From Bacteroides sp. MSB163 (GTDB taxonomy: Bacteria; Bacteroidota; Bacteroidia; Bacteroidales; Bacteroidaceae): DNA of 64,000 nucleotides. The position numbers and the translations under genes were made by a program. The notes under the pieces are model-generated. The model saw only the letters and a list, made by a program, of their open reading frames with translations, was not told the DNA's origin and did no database searches. Of the stretch, positions 51,461 to 60,271 are shown in pieces; position 1 is the stretch's first letter; every line of letters starts with the position of its first letter. The stretch is from NCBI RefSeq assembly GCF_036416795.1, contig NZ_CP143867.1, forward strand, positions 2,472,001 through 2,536,000, written 5' to 3'.

Positions 51461-52309
51461 TTACTTTATCCTGTCTCTATACAATTCTCCATCGTAATTC
51501 TTATATTTAATGTTGCTGTAGGTGCAGACTAACATATTGCTATATTCCAAAATCGTGGCATTGGATTCTTGAGATAAATTTGTAGTTAAGATGCCACTAC
51601 CTAGTATTCCCGGATTACAGATAATCGTATCTTTCCTTATTGAATTCATTATTAGCTCAACGCAAGTATATTCTTTAATATCTTCTTCTTTGAGTCTGTT
51701 TATGATATATTGGTTGATGTACATTTTGTCATCTTCAGTCATAAAACCATACCATAACAAGCACTTTATGCCTGCCTGAGTGGCTTTTATTAATATATCT
51801 AAATAACTTATTCCAGATATTCCTTTTTTGTCGATTTCATAAGGATCAATATGAAGAAAAGAAGATTTGGGAAGCGTGGGTAGCAGTTTTATAACTCCTT
51901 CGAGAGAATCTGTATGATATGTTTGAATGTGTGTTTCTAACTCTATTTGCCTGGCGTAAAGTTCTATGTTTTCTAAAGCATCCTTTTCAATATCAAAGAA
52001 GATATATTGGGACGCTTGTTTTTCTAATATATTCATAGCTAAAGCCGGAGATCCTAAATAATTTCCTTTTCCCGTTTCTATACTTTCCAGCCTATAATAA
52101 ATAGAATTTCTAAGAAACTTTTCCTTATTGGCTTTTTCCAGAAAATGATAAATACCATATTGCTGTTCCACAGTATGTGACATTTGATAAATGGCAGATG
52201 CCGAATTTGTTTCTACGTACATTAGTGGCTTTTCTATTTGAAGAATTTCACAGAGTACCAGATGCTTAAATACATCAGCTTGTTTCCCGAAATGAGTATA
52301 AGTGGCCAT
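51461..52309 (-). CDS. RlmJ-like rRNA adenine methyltransferase family protein (divergent)
   Basis: 282 aa. Similar in layout to RlmJ (23S rRNA m6A2030): YTHFGKQADVFKHLVLCEIL at the N-terminus, LMYVETNSASAIYQM, YLGSPALAMNIL, and HIDPYEIDKKG where RlmJ has DPPYE. The usual N6-methyltransferase DPPY motif is thus one Pro short, so catalytic activity or substrate may differ. No partner genes; a Crp/Fnr gene lies 75 bp upstream on the same strand and could be cotranscribed. Confidence 0.6.
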   Translation of the reverse strand: MATYTHFGKQADVFKHLVLCEILQIEKPLMYVETNSASAIYQMSHTVEQQYGIYHFLEKANKEKFLRNSIYYRLESIETGKGNYLGSPALAMNILEKQASQYIFFDIEKDALENIELYARQIELETHIQTYHTDSLEGVIKLLPTLPKSSFLHIDPYEIDKKGISGISYLDILIKATQAGIKCLLWYGFMTEDDKMYINQYIINRLKEEDIKEYTCVELIMNSIRKDTIICNPGILGSGILTTNLSQESNATILEYSNMLVCTYSNIKYKNYDGELYRDRIK

Positions 52310-52384
52310 ATTTTTATGATTAATGTTTATGGCAGCAATATTAGGCTATATAAAAGATAAAAGCCTTGACCAAAGTCAAGACTT

Positions 52385-52954
52385 TTAAGTATACAGTTGT
52401 TTTTTTCGTATTCTGCTGAGGGTTTCGGGGGTAATACCGAGAAACTGGGCTATTTCTTTTAAAGAAAGTTTTTCTTGTAAATCAGGACATCGTTTCATTA
52501 ATGACTGGTAACGTTGTTCGGGACTATTGCAATAGAAGCCTAATAAGCGTTGGTATATCTCGGCAAACATGGTTTCGGCTATCTGCCTGCCTAATCGTTG
52601 GGTATCCATGTCTGTTTCCCAGAATTGATTAAGTCGGTTTAAGCTAAGAAGATAAACTTCACATTCGGTAGTAGCCTGTATATTGGCCGTAGAAGTTGTC
52701 TGTTTTATAAAAGAAGGATAGTCACAGACGAAATCGTTTACGAAGCTATAACCGACAATCCATTCATTGGCGTCTGCATCTATATGTGATAAGCGGAACA
52801 TCCCGGACTTGATAAAACCTATCTGATTTGTTTTTTCATTTTGCCGTACCAGATATTCATTCTTCTTGAATTTAGTAAGTACCCCTTCTTCCAGAAATAA
52901 TTTTTCGAGTCTGGAAATATTAGGGTGACTGTCTTTTATGTTAAATTTGTCCAT
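52385..52954 (-). CDS. Crp/Fnr-family transcriptional regulator
   Basis: 189 aa. Cyclic-nucleotide-binding-type beta roll at ~25-110 (VRQNEKTNQIGFIKSGMFRL, EWIVGYSFVNDFVCDYPSFI) and a short C-terminal helix-turn-helix (KLSLKEIAQFLGITPETLSRIRKK). No Fe-S cysteine set, so it is not an Fnr-type oxygen sensor; the ligand is unknown. Typical of the small Bacteroidetes regulators of this family. Confidence 0.9.
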   Translation of the reverse strand: MDKFNIKDSHPNISRLEKLFLEEGVLTKFKKNEYLVRQNEKTNQIGFIKSGMFRLSHIDADANEWIVGYSFVNDFVCDYPSFIKQTTSTANIQATTECEVYLLSLNRLNQFWETDMDTQRLGRQIAETMFAEIYQRLLGFYCNSPEQRYQSLMKRCPDLQEKLSLKEIAQFLGITPETLSRIRKKQLYT

Positions 52955-53155
52955 AGCTATTGTATTAGTACATATGGCAAAGGTACAAAGATTACAGAAA
53001 TAATCATCTATTAATCGAAAAGTGCTGAAATATGGAAAATTAATGTATTTTTAATTCAATATTAATATTGTTTCGGCTAACTTTTTAATGCTGTCCTGTT
53101 TACTTTGCAAATAAAAAAATAAATATTTCTAATACCTAATTAATAGTATGCTTAA

Positions 53156-56100
53156 ATGAAACGAAATGCAATTTTATTAAGCTTGCTGACAGCTTTGTTC
53201 TTACTACCGGGAAAGGTAGGGGGGCAAACTACATCAAGCGATGGTAAATTGGTGTATAATTTCCCGTTTGCACCAAGTGAGGGTCTTGTAAATAAGACAG
53301 AAAAGGAGTATAGGAAAGAAGTTTGCCTGAATGGTTACTGGGACTTCCAACCTGTGGTTTTGCCGGGTAGCTATGTGCAAGGTAAAGGAGTAGCACCGGA
53401 ACTGCCGTTGCCTAAAGAAGGGGCTTGGAGCAAAACTCGTATAAAAATACCTTCTCCCTGGAATATTAATTCCTTTGCCAACCGAAATGTGGAAGGTCCC
53501 GACCATCGCAATTATCCGTCTTATCCGAAAGAATGGGAGCAAGTGAAAATGGCATGGATGAAGAAAACTATAGCGATTCCTACTGATTGGGATGGTCAAC
53601 AGATAAAACTTTATTTTGAGGCTGTATCCGGATATACTGAAGTCTATATTAATAAGGAGAAGGTGGGAGAGAATTTTGATATTTTCCTTCCGTTCAGTGT
53701 AGATATTACGGATAAAGTGAATGCTGGTGAAACAGCTGAAGTATGGGTGGGAGTTCGCAGCCAGTCTTTGTTTGAAAACAACTCTACGATTGGTCGCCGC
53801 ATTGTTCCTGCCGGTTCTATGTGGGGATATCATATTGCCGGTATCTGGCAGGATGTATATTTGCTGGCATTGCCCAAAGTACATGTGGAAGATGTATATG
53901 TGAAACCCTTGGTTTCGCAAAATATGCTTGAACTGGAAGTAACTGTACAGAATAATACGGAAAAGAAAGCTGACTTACAGATTCAAGGTAAAATCAATGA
54001 GTGGGTGAATTTGGCAGGAACAGATATAAACTCTGCTCCTGTACCAGCATGGGAACTTGGTCAGGAAGCTTTGAAAGTAGCTCCTGTAAAAGTTGCCATT
54101 CCTGCTAATGCTTCGACTAAAGTCGTATTGCAGGTTCCTGTATCGGGTGAGTTAAATTTCTGGACTCCCGAGCAACCGAATCTTTATGCTGTATTGCTCT
54201 CATTACAAGCTAAGAAACAAACGTTGGATGTGAAGTATGAGCGCTTCGGGTGGCGTGAATGGACATTGCAAGGTACTACACAATGTCTGAACGGTAAGCC
54301 TTATCAGTTAAGAGGTGACTCCTGGCACTTTATGGGTATTCCGCAAATGACGCGCAGATATGCGTGGGCATGGTTCACTGCCATTAAGGGTATGAATGGA
54401 AATGCAGTTCGTCCTCATGCACAGATATATCCCCGTTTCTATATGGATGTAGCTGACGAAATGGGTATTTGTGTGTTGAACGAAACAGCTAACTGGGCGA
54501 GTGATGGTGGCCCGAAACTGGATTCCGAGCTCTTTTGGGAGGCATCTAAAGAACATTTGAGACGTTTTGTACTCAGAGACCGTAACCATGCTTCTGTCTT
54601 TGGCTGGAGTATCAGTAATGAGAATAAACCGGTGATTCTGCATGTTTACAACCGGCCTGAGCTTATGCCTCAGCAGAAGAAAGCCTGGGAAGACTGGAGG
54701 GATATTGTGCGTGCTAATGACCCGACTCGCCCGTGGATTTCTGCTGATGGTGAGGATGACGGAGATGGTATATTGCCGGTTACAGTAGGGCACTATGGTG
54801 ATATGGGCTCAATGAAACATTGGGTAGAAATCGGTAAGCCTTGGGGTATCGGTGAACATAGTATGGCTTACTACGGTACGCCGGAGCAGGTTGCCAAGTA
54901 TAATGGTGAAAGAGCCTATGAATCTCAACTGGGCCGTATGGAAGGACTGGCAAATGAATGTTATCATCTGCTTGCTAACCAACGTAATATGGGTGCTTCT
55001 TATAGCACGGTTTTCAATATGGCATGGTATTCCTTGAAACCACTGCCGTTGGGTAAAAGGGATATGACTACGCAACCGGATATAAATAAGGATGGTATCT
55101 TCTTCGCAGAATATAAAGAAGGTGTTCCGGGCGTACAACCGGAACGTGTAGGTCCCTATTGCACTACGTTTAATCCGGGATATGATCTAAGTCTGCCTTT
55201 GTATGATCCGTGGCCTATGTATGATGCTATGCGTGCAGCCAATGCACCGGGACATCCTGGTTGGTCTGCTTATGCCAATATCGACAAGAAACAATATGAA
55301 GCGCCAGCCGCTACTCCGGCAGAGAAATATAAAGAAGTCGTTTTCATTGGAGAAGACAACAGTAAACTGAAGAATATCCTGGATGCGCAAGGTGTGAAAT
55401 TTGCGACTAAAGTTACCGCTCCTGCACGGATGCTTTATATTGTGGACGGTACTTATACTTTGGATGCTGCTGAAAAGAAGAGTATGTTGGCTAATATAGC
55501 TAAAGGTGCTGATGTCTGGATTTGGGGATTGACACCTCAGACTGTGAATGTGTATAATGAGATTCTGCCTCTTCCGGTGGCTTTGGATAACCTTAAGCGT
55601 TCTTCTTTCCTGCCGGTTCAGAAATCATGGATACGTGGCTTGAATAATTCAGATTTCTATTTCTGCGAACTTCAAAGAGCTGATGCCTCGGAATACTCGC
55701 TGACAGGCGCTTTAGTGGAAGAAGGAGATGTATTACTGAATGCTTGTAAGACTGATTGGAGAGCTTGGAATAAACGTCCGGAGGAACTTAAAACGGCCAG
55801 TACGGTACGGAGTGAGTACGAATGTACAGCAGCTACTCCTGTATTTGTGAAATATCAGAATGGAGCTTCTTGTTTTTACATCAGCACGCTGAAAGAGTTT
55901 ACTAATTCAGAAAAGGGATACAATACATTGGGAGTTATTTTGAAGAATGCCGGAATTGACCGTAATGAGATTGAGGTGAAATCAAATGAAGTTTTCTTTT
56001 TGCGTGATAACCAGTTAATGTTCCCGACTGCTGTAAAAGATAAGTTAGTGAAAATGTCGGATGGATGGACTTTGGATATCTATGTATTTAGTCCACGTCC

Positions 56101-56383
56101 TTTGGATGACTTGTTGATTGAACCGAATATGCCGAAACTGACTTTGGTTGTGAAAGCAAGAGAATGCCAGCTCGCTATTAATGACAAAGCGTATGCTGCT
56201 GCTTCACAAAACAGGCATGAGGCTACTTATAAAGAACTGCCCTTGTTGCAAGGTTGGAATAAGATAAGCATAAAAATAGGACAAAGAGATAAGAATGAAT
56301 TCACAGGTAACTTCAGATGTGATAACAGAAATGAATTCCTTTCTTCTTTGAAAGTGATGTATATTAATCCTGAAGCTAAATGA
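53156..56383 (+). CDS. GH2 family glycosidase, secreted, large
   Basis: 1075 aa with signal peptide (NAILLSLLTALFLLPGKVGGQ). Jelly-roll domain (CLNGYWDFQP, IPSPWNINSF, YFEAVSGYTEVYINKEKVG), beta-sandwich, then TIM barrel with YQLRGDSWHF, acid/base Glu in FGWSISNEN and a candidate nucleophile Glu in WGIGEHSMAYYG. The C-terminal ~400 residues are beta-rich and unassigned. Some GH2 members with this kind of barrel act on beta-glucuronides or beta-galactosides of pectic glycans; specificity not determinable. A TACTTTG-like box near 53101 may be the promoter. It is divergent from the Crp/Fnr gene. Confidence 0.85.
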   Translation: MKRNAILLSLLTALFLLPGKVGGQTTSSDGKLVYNFPFAPSEGLVNKTEKEYRKEVCLNGYWDFQPVVLPGSYVQGKGVAPELPLPKEGAWSKTRIKIPSPWNINSFANRNVEGPDHRNYPSYPKEWEQVKMAWMKKTIAIPTDWDGQQIKLYFEAVSGYTEVYINKEKVGENFDIFLPFSVDITDKVNAGETAEVWVGVRSQSLFENNSTIGRRIVPAGSMWGYHIAGIWQDVYLLALPKVHVEDVYVKPLVSQNMLELEVTVQNNTEKKADLQIQGKINEWVNLAGTDINSAPVPAWELGQEALKVAPVKVAIPANASTKVVLQVPVSGELNFWTPEQPNLYAVLLSLQAKKQTLDVKYERFGWREWTLQGTTQCLNGKPYQLRGDSWHFMGIPQMTRRYAWAWFTAIKGMNGNAVRPHAQIYPRFYMDVADEMGICVLNETANWASDGGPKLDSELFWEASKEHLRRFVLRDRNHASVFGWSISNENKPVILHVYNRPELMPQQKKAWEDWRDIVRANDPTRPWISADGEDDGDGILPVTVGHYGDMGSMKHWVEIGKPWGIGEHSMAYYGTPEQVAKYNGERAYESQLGRMEGLANECYHLLANQRNMGASYSTVFNMAWYSLKPLPLGKRDMTTQPDINKDGIFFAEYKEGVPGVQPERVGPYCTTFNPGYDLSLPLYDPWPMYDAMRAANAPGHPGWSAYANIDKKQYEAPAATPAEKYKEVVFIGEDNSKLKNILDAQGVKFATKVTAPARMLYIVDGTYTLDAAEKKSMLANIAKGADVWIWGLTPQTVNVYNEILPLPVALDNLKRSSFLPVQKSWIRGLNNSDFYFCELQRADASEYSLTGALVEEGDVLLNACKTDWRAWNKRPEELKTASTVRSEYECTAATPVFVKYQNGASCFYISTLKEFTNSEKGYNTLGVILKNAGIDRNEIEVKSNEVFFLRDNQLMFPTAVKDKLVKMSDGWTLDIYVFSPRPLDDLLIEPNMPKLTLVVKARECQLAINDKAYAAASQNRHEATYKELPLLQGWNKISIKIGQRDKNEFTGNFRCDNRNEFLSSLKVMYINPEAK

Positions 56384-56447
56384 TGTATAGGTAATGATTA
56401 GAAAGGTATAGTTTTTAATAGGGTCTTTTTCGATAAGTTCAGTGTTA

Positions 56448-56495
56448 CAATCCAGTGGCATGCGTATTATTGGCATGCACTGGATTGTTTTTTAT
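56448..56495. terminator. Strong bidirectional terminator between GH2 and lyase genes
   Basis: CAATCCAGT-G-GCATGC pairs with GCATGC-ACTGGATTG around a short loop, followed by TTTTTTATT on the plus strand. It separates two convergent genes. Confidence 0.75.
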
Positions 56496-56498
56496 TCA

Positions 56499-58562
56499 CT
56501 ATTCTCTACCGTTATGAAGGCTTCTGTTATCTTTGATATTTAGTTGGATGGCTGTTTGGGCATCAATACCGCGATATCTGTTATTTTGTACGGTGTTCTG
56601 ATGGATTGTAATGTCTTTACAAGGGTTCATTTGCTTCTCAATGAATATTCCGTGCTCATTGTTACCTTCAGCAAGACTATTGTTGATGCTTATCCGGTTA
56701 CTTTCTGCACATCGTATGCCTGAGAGTCCGTTACGGGCCATCTCTGAGTTGATAACTTTCACATTCTGGCAGAAAGTAGCATTTATACCGTTTCCGTAGG
56801 GGGAGGTATCGAAACGACTACTTGTTATATCACAATTTGTGATGTATGACAAATGAAGATTATGATGGAAACCGGCACCTGGCACTACGCTGGCACCATT
56901 ATCACTGAAATCACATTGGTTAATACGAATATTCTTTCCACCAACTATGGCTACACCGTTTTTTGTGAAATTCTGTATGGTAATATTTTCAAATGTAATG
57001 TTCTGTATGCCATCTTTCTCTTTTGATTTGAAAATGACGCCTTCCCGGCTGGGAGCGTTCATATATGAGCGGCTACGACGGTCGTGATTAGGATCGGCAT
57101 TTTCGGTTACTTTAGTGGCACCTTCTATCAGAAGATTGCGAATAGTGACGTCAGAGAGAATATTTTCTCCATTAATGATTGCAGTTTCTGTTTGTGGAGC
57201 CGGAAAGATTATAGTTTCGCGTCCCTGACCAGCAAGGAGGGTGCCACTATATATCTTTAGAGGAGCTTTCAATGTATGTACTCCTGCTTCCAAAATAATC
57301 CATTTGCCACTCTTTTGATTGGAGTCTATGGCTTCTTGTATGGACTCTCCCGGTTTTACAAAAATACTGTTGGCAGGAAGTTTTTTTGATTTGCCTTTTA
57401 AAGCTCCGATTACTGTTGGTTTCAGGAATTTATCGAAACCTGTATAAAGAGATGTTTTTGCCGGAGCATTGGGAAGCGGAGCTTTGGCAGCCGTCAGAAA
57501 ACCTACTGATGACTTCGGGCGTGTATGTTGTTTTATTGCTTTCTCGGTATATGGCAGTAATAGGCCTTTGGTATTTTTGTAATGCTGGTATATGGATTCA
57601 TAGATATCTCTGAATTTGTCGTTATCTCTGTCTGTAAAGACTCCGAATAAATCAATATGTTCTCCTAACATGAAACGTGCTGTATATTCGAAACCTTGTG
57701 CCAGCCTGTCATCAGCTACACTATAAAAATCTAATCCCTGCGTGTCGGCGGTTTGTGCTGCTTTGGCAAATTCACCTATACCTAATTGTACATGTCCCCA
57801 GTCGCGAGTTGTCTCTTGGCATTGTCCACCCGGATAGAGATAACGGGTGATGCCGGAGTTACCTTCTCCCCGGTAGAATCTTTCTACTGCCCGGTTGAAA
57901 ATTTCGTGATTATCAGTAAAAATGCCGATACACATGATGGTACTAATCATGGATGCATCCCAGTTACCGTTAGCTTCGGTAAAGAAGCCTTTAATAGTGG
58001 GATAAAGGACTGTAAGGACCATTTGCGTGAATTGTTGCAGGTCTTTGGGCGCCCAGCCGGAATCGGTATGTTTCAGAATTTCAGCAGCATTGAGGTAGTA
58101 ATATCCGAATAAACCTACATTCAGCTTGGCATTGTTTGCATCGAATCCCCGGAGAACATAACTCCACGCATTCAGGATTTCAATGGCTTTATGCGCATAG
58201 GCTTTGTCTTGGGTTATATACCACATTAATGCATGGTTATAGGCTGTTTCTGCACTTTCGGAAAACTCACGTCCGCCTATGCTGTTTGTTCCATAGGGAC
58301 CTACTGATATTTCAGCAAATGGTTTGGGGATAAAATCTAAATAAGTGTTTTTCTTTAAATTCTCAAAAGCGGTTTTCCAGGGTTGTATGCCTTTTACTAC
58401 CATTTCGCGCATATAGTCGAGGTCCTGTTTGCTTTGAGCCATGCCCGGATGCACGAAAGCCTTGGTTAGAAACTCTGGGTTAGAACTCTTTTCCGGTTGG
58501 GCTGCTATACTGTGTACTAAGGTACACAGTATGCATATTAATAAGAGTATTCTTTTTCTCAT
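56499..58562 (-). CDS. Alginate-lyase-like (alpha/alpha toroid) plus right-handed beta-helix protein
   Basis: About 687 aa; of two close ATGs (58568, 58562) the second has better spacing from AAAGGA. Signal peptide (ILLLICILCTLVHSIAAQ). Residues ~30-370 form an Alginate_lyase-type toroid (QPWKTAFENLKK, AETAYNHALMWYITQDKAYA, NGNWDASMISTIMCIGIF, GQCQETTRDWGHVQLGIG). Residues ~390-685 are a parallel beta-helix with repeated turns (NGENILSDVTIRNLLIEG, ITFENITIQNFTKNG, ITNCDITSSRFD). The toroid resembles family PL38-type uronate lyases. A fused helix suggests binding to or cleavage of acidic glycans. It would create the unsaturated ends used by GH88/105 enzymes. Confidence 0.75.
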   Translation of the reverse strand: MRKRILLLICILCTLVHSIAAQPEKSSNPEFLTKAFVHPGMAQSKQDLDYMREMVVKGIQPWKTAFENLKKNTYLDFIPKPFAEISVGPYGTNSIGGREFSESAETAYNHALMWYITQDKAYAHKAIEILNAWSYVLRGFDANNAKLNVGLFGYYYLNAAEILKHTDSGWAPKDLQQFTQMVLTVLYPTIKGFFTEANGNWDASMISTIMCIGIFTDNHEIFNRAVERFYRGEGNSGITRYLYPGGQCQETTRDWGHVQLGIGEFAKAAQTADTQGLDFYSVADDRLAQGFEYTARFMLGEHIDLFGVFTDRDNDKFRDIYESIYQHYKNTKGLLLPYTEKAIKQHTRPKSSVGFLTAAKAPLPNAPAKTSLYTGFDKFLKPTVIGALKGKSKKLPANSIFVKPGESIQEAIDSNQKSGKWIILEAGVHTLKAPLKIYSGTLLAGQGRETIIFPAPQTETAIINGENILSDVTIRNLLIEGATKVTENADPNHDRRSRSYMNAPSREGVIFKSKEKDGIQNITFENITIQNFTKNGVAIVGGKNIRINQCDFSDNGASVVPGAGFHHNLHLSYITNCDITSSRFDTSPYGNGINATFCQNVKVINSEMARNGLSGIRCAESNRISINNSLAEGNNEHGIFIEKQMNPCKDITIHQNTVQNNRYRGIDAQTAIQLNIKDNRSLHNGRE

Positions 58563-58593
58563 GTTCATTCCTTTTGTTTTGTTAATCAGTGTT

Positions 58594-60045
58594 CTACCAA
58601 TTGTCTGTTCTGAAGGGAGCTACGGGGATACCATAGATGTTGAATACGCTTGCTTGGGTATAATTCTTATAAGCATATCGGACGGCTACCGGATGCTGTA
58701 CTTTATCGCATGATACGGCAAGACGGGTAGTTTTGGTTTCTATTTCAGCATGGGCCGGGTAGAAAACTTTGTCTTCACCGGCAATTTCAAATCCTTCGAG
58801 TGGGGTCCACATAGGACAAAGACAACGCTGTGCGTTGTCCACATTGATGTATATTTTGTTACCTGATATTTCCATGGATTTATAAACAGGAGTGGCGTAA
58901 CCGAATCCTTTTCGTCCATAAGTTTGGGCAAGTGCCCAAAGAGCAAGGCGATTACCTACCGTTTCTTTATCTGTAGGATGGATAAAGACCGGATGACCTA
59001 TATCCAGAGTGGTAACCATTCCACTATTAGGAATATCCTTCATATTTTGTTGTTGGACTTCACGCATGCGGGCGGCTGAGGTGCCATCGGCCCCTTCATA
59101 ATTAAAGGGGGCAATCTCTACGAAGTAAAAAGGGAGTTCTCCTATATTCCATTTACTGCGTAAGTCTTTGACAAAAGCAGGCATCAGACTTTGGTATAAA
59201 TTAGCATTGTCACGATTACTTTCGCCTTGATACCAAAGGAAGCCTTTAATGGTGAAATTCGTGAAAGGAGCTATTTTCCCATTATAGAGTACACATGGAG
59301 TATCTGTGATGTTTTTTACAGGTTCATCATTGTCGAGTATGGCTAAATCAATACTTTTAAATGGGCTTATGGCTTCCCGGCTCATCCATGCTTCTACTTT
59401 TGATCCTCCAAGAGAAGATACAATAATACCGACTGGTACTTCCAGTACTTCCTGAATATATCGGGCGAAAAAGTAGGCTGTTGCACTTGTGTGGGATACG
59501 TTGACTGGAGTATTCTCTAACCACTCACCTTTACAATCTTCCTGTGGGGTTTTGCTATATTGCCGTACCCATCTTCCATCTTTGGAATCGGTGTTGTAGA
59601 TGCGGATTGGGGTAGAGGCTTTCGCTTTGGCTATGATATCGTTTGTGCCCTGAGTGGGTTGGCGGTCGAAACCACTCATGGGCATTTCCATGTTCGATTG
59701 TCCGGAGCAGAACCAGACTTCACCTATTAATATATTTTTCAATGTTAAAGCCTCTCCATCGCTGAATGTAATTTCATAGGGGCCTCCGGCTGTTGGTGTG
59801 GAGACATTTAATAACCATTTTCCTTGCTTGTCTGCAGTTGTTTTATAGGTTCTGTTATCCCATGATGTTTTTATGGTAACAGACGAGTTTTCTTTGGCTT
59901 TTCCCCATAGCTTTATATTTGCTTGTTGTTGCAATACCATGTTGCTACTAAGTACGGAGGGTAATTGTACTTTGGCTCCTACGAATGTGGAGACAGATAA
60001 AAAGTGTGTTAATAGTAAAAAAGTAATCAACGATTTTACTTTCAT
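58594..60045 (-). CDS. Sialate O-acetylesterase-like (SGNH/DUF303) secreted esterase
   Basis: 483 aa from the ATG at 60045 (MKVKSLITFLLL, signal peptide); an ATG eight codons earlier is possible. N-terminal beta domain with LPSVLSSNMVLQQ and WGKAKENSSVTI, then the SGNH part: GEVWFCSGQSNMEMPM with the nucleophile Ser, SSLGGSKVEAWMS, FLWYQGESNRDNA and HPTDKETVGNRLALWA with the catalytic His. In glycan loci these enzymes remove acetyl groups from sugars. It lies 26 bp upstream of the lyase gene on the same strand, so the two form an operon. Confidence 0.88.
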   Translation of the reverse strand: MKVKSLITFLLLTHFLSVSTFVGAKVQLPSVLSSNMVLQQQANIKLWGKAKENSSVTIKTSWDNRTYKTTADKQGKWLLNVSTPTAGGPYEITFSDGEALTLKNILIGEVWFCSGQSNMEMPMSGFDRQPTQGTNDIIAKAKASTPIRIYNTDSKDGRWVRQYSKTPQEDCKGEWLENTPVNVSHTSATAYFFARYIQEVLEVPVGIIVSSLGGSKVEAWMSREAISPFKSIDLAILDNDEPVKNITDTPCVLYNGKIAPFTNFTIKGFLWYQGESNRDNANLYQSLMPAFVKDLRSKWNIGELPFYFVEIAPFNYEGADGTSAARMREVQQQNMKDIPNSGMVTTLDIGHPVFIHPTDKETVGNRLALWALAQTYGRKGFGYATPVYKSMEISGNKIYINVDNAQRCLCPMWTPLEGFEIAGEDKVFYPAHAEIETKTTRLAVSCDKVQHPVAVRYAYKNYTQASVFNIYGIPVAPFRTDNW

Positions 60046-60217
60046 GTGACTAAAAAAAAGTTTTTCCATAATACTGTTTTAATTTGATGATAGAACAAGC
60101 TTTTTGTCCTTTGCAACAAAAGTAAACCAGAGATATTACTTCTCTGATTAATTTGTTATTAATTTGCGCATAATATCGGTTTAATTGAATTCAGATTCCA
60201 AATTCTCGTGTCCTTTA

Positions 60218-60247
60218 TTTGTTATGGGGGATTTTTTTATACCTTTG
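60218..60247 (+). promoter_or_regulatory. Promoter of the transmembrane regulator gene
   Basis: TTTG (60218-60221), 18 nt, TACCTTTG (60240-60247), both matching the Bacteroides consensus; 24 nt before the ATG at 60272. The 226-bp gap to the divergent esterase gene shows no other signal. Confidence 0.65.
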
Positions 60248-60271
60248 CAGAGTGTTCTTTAACGAGATACT

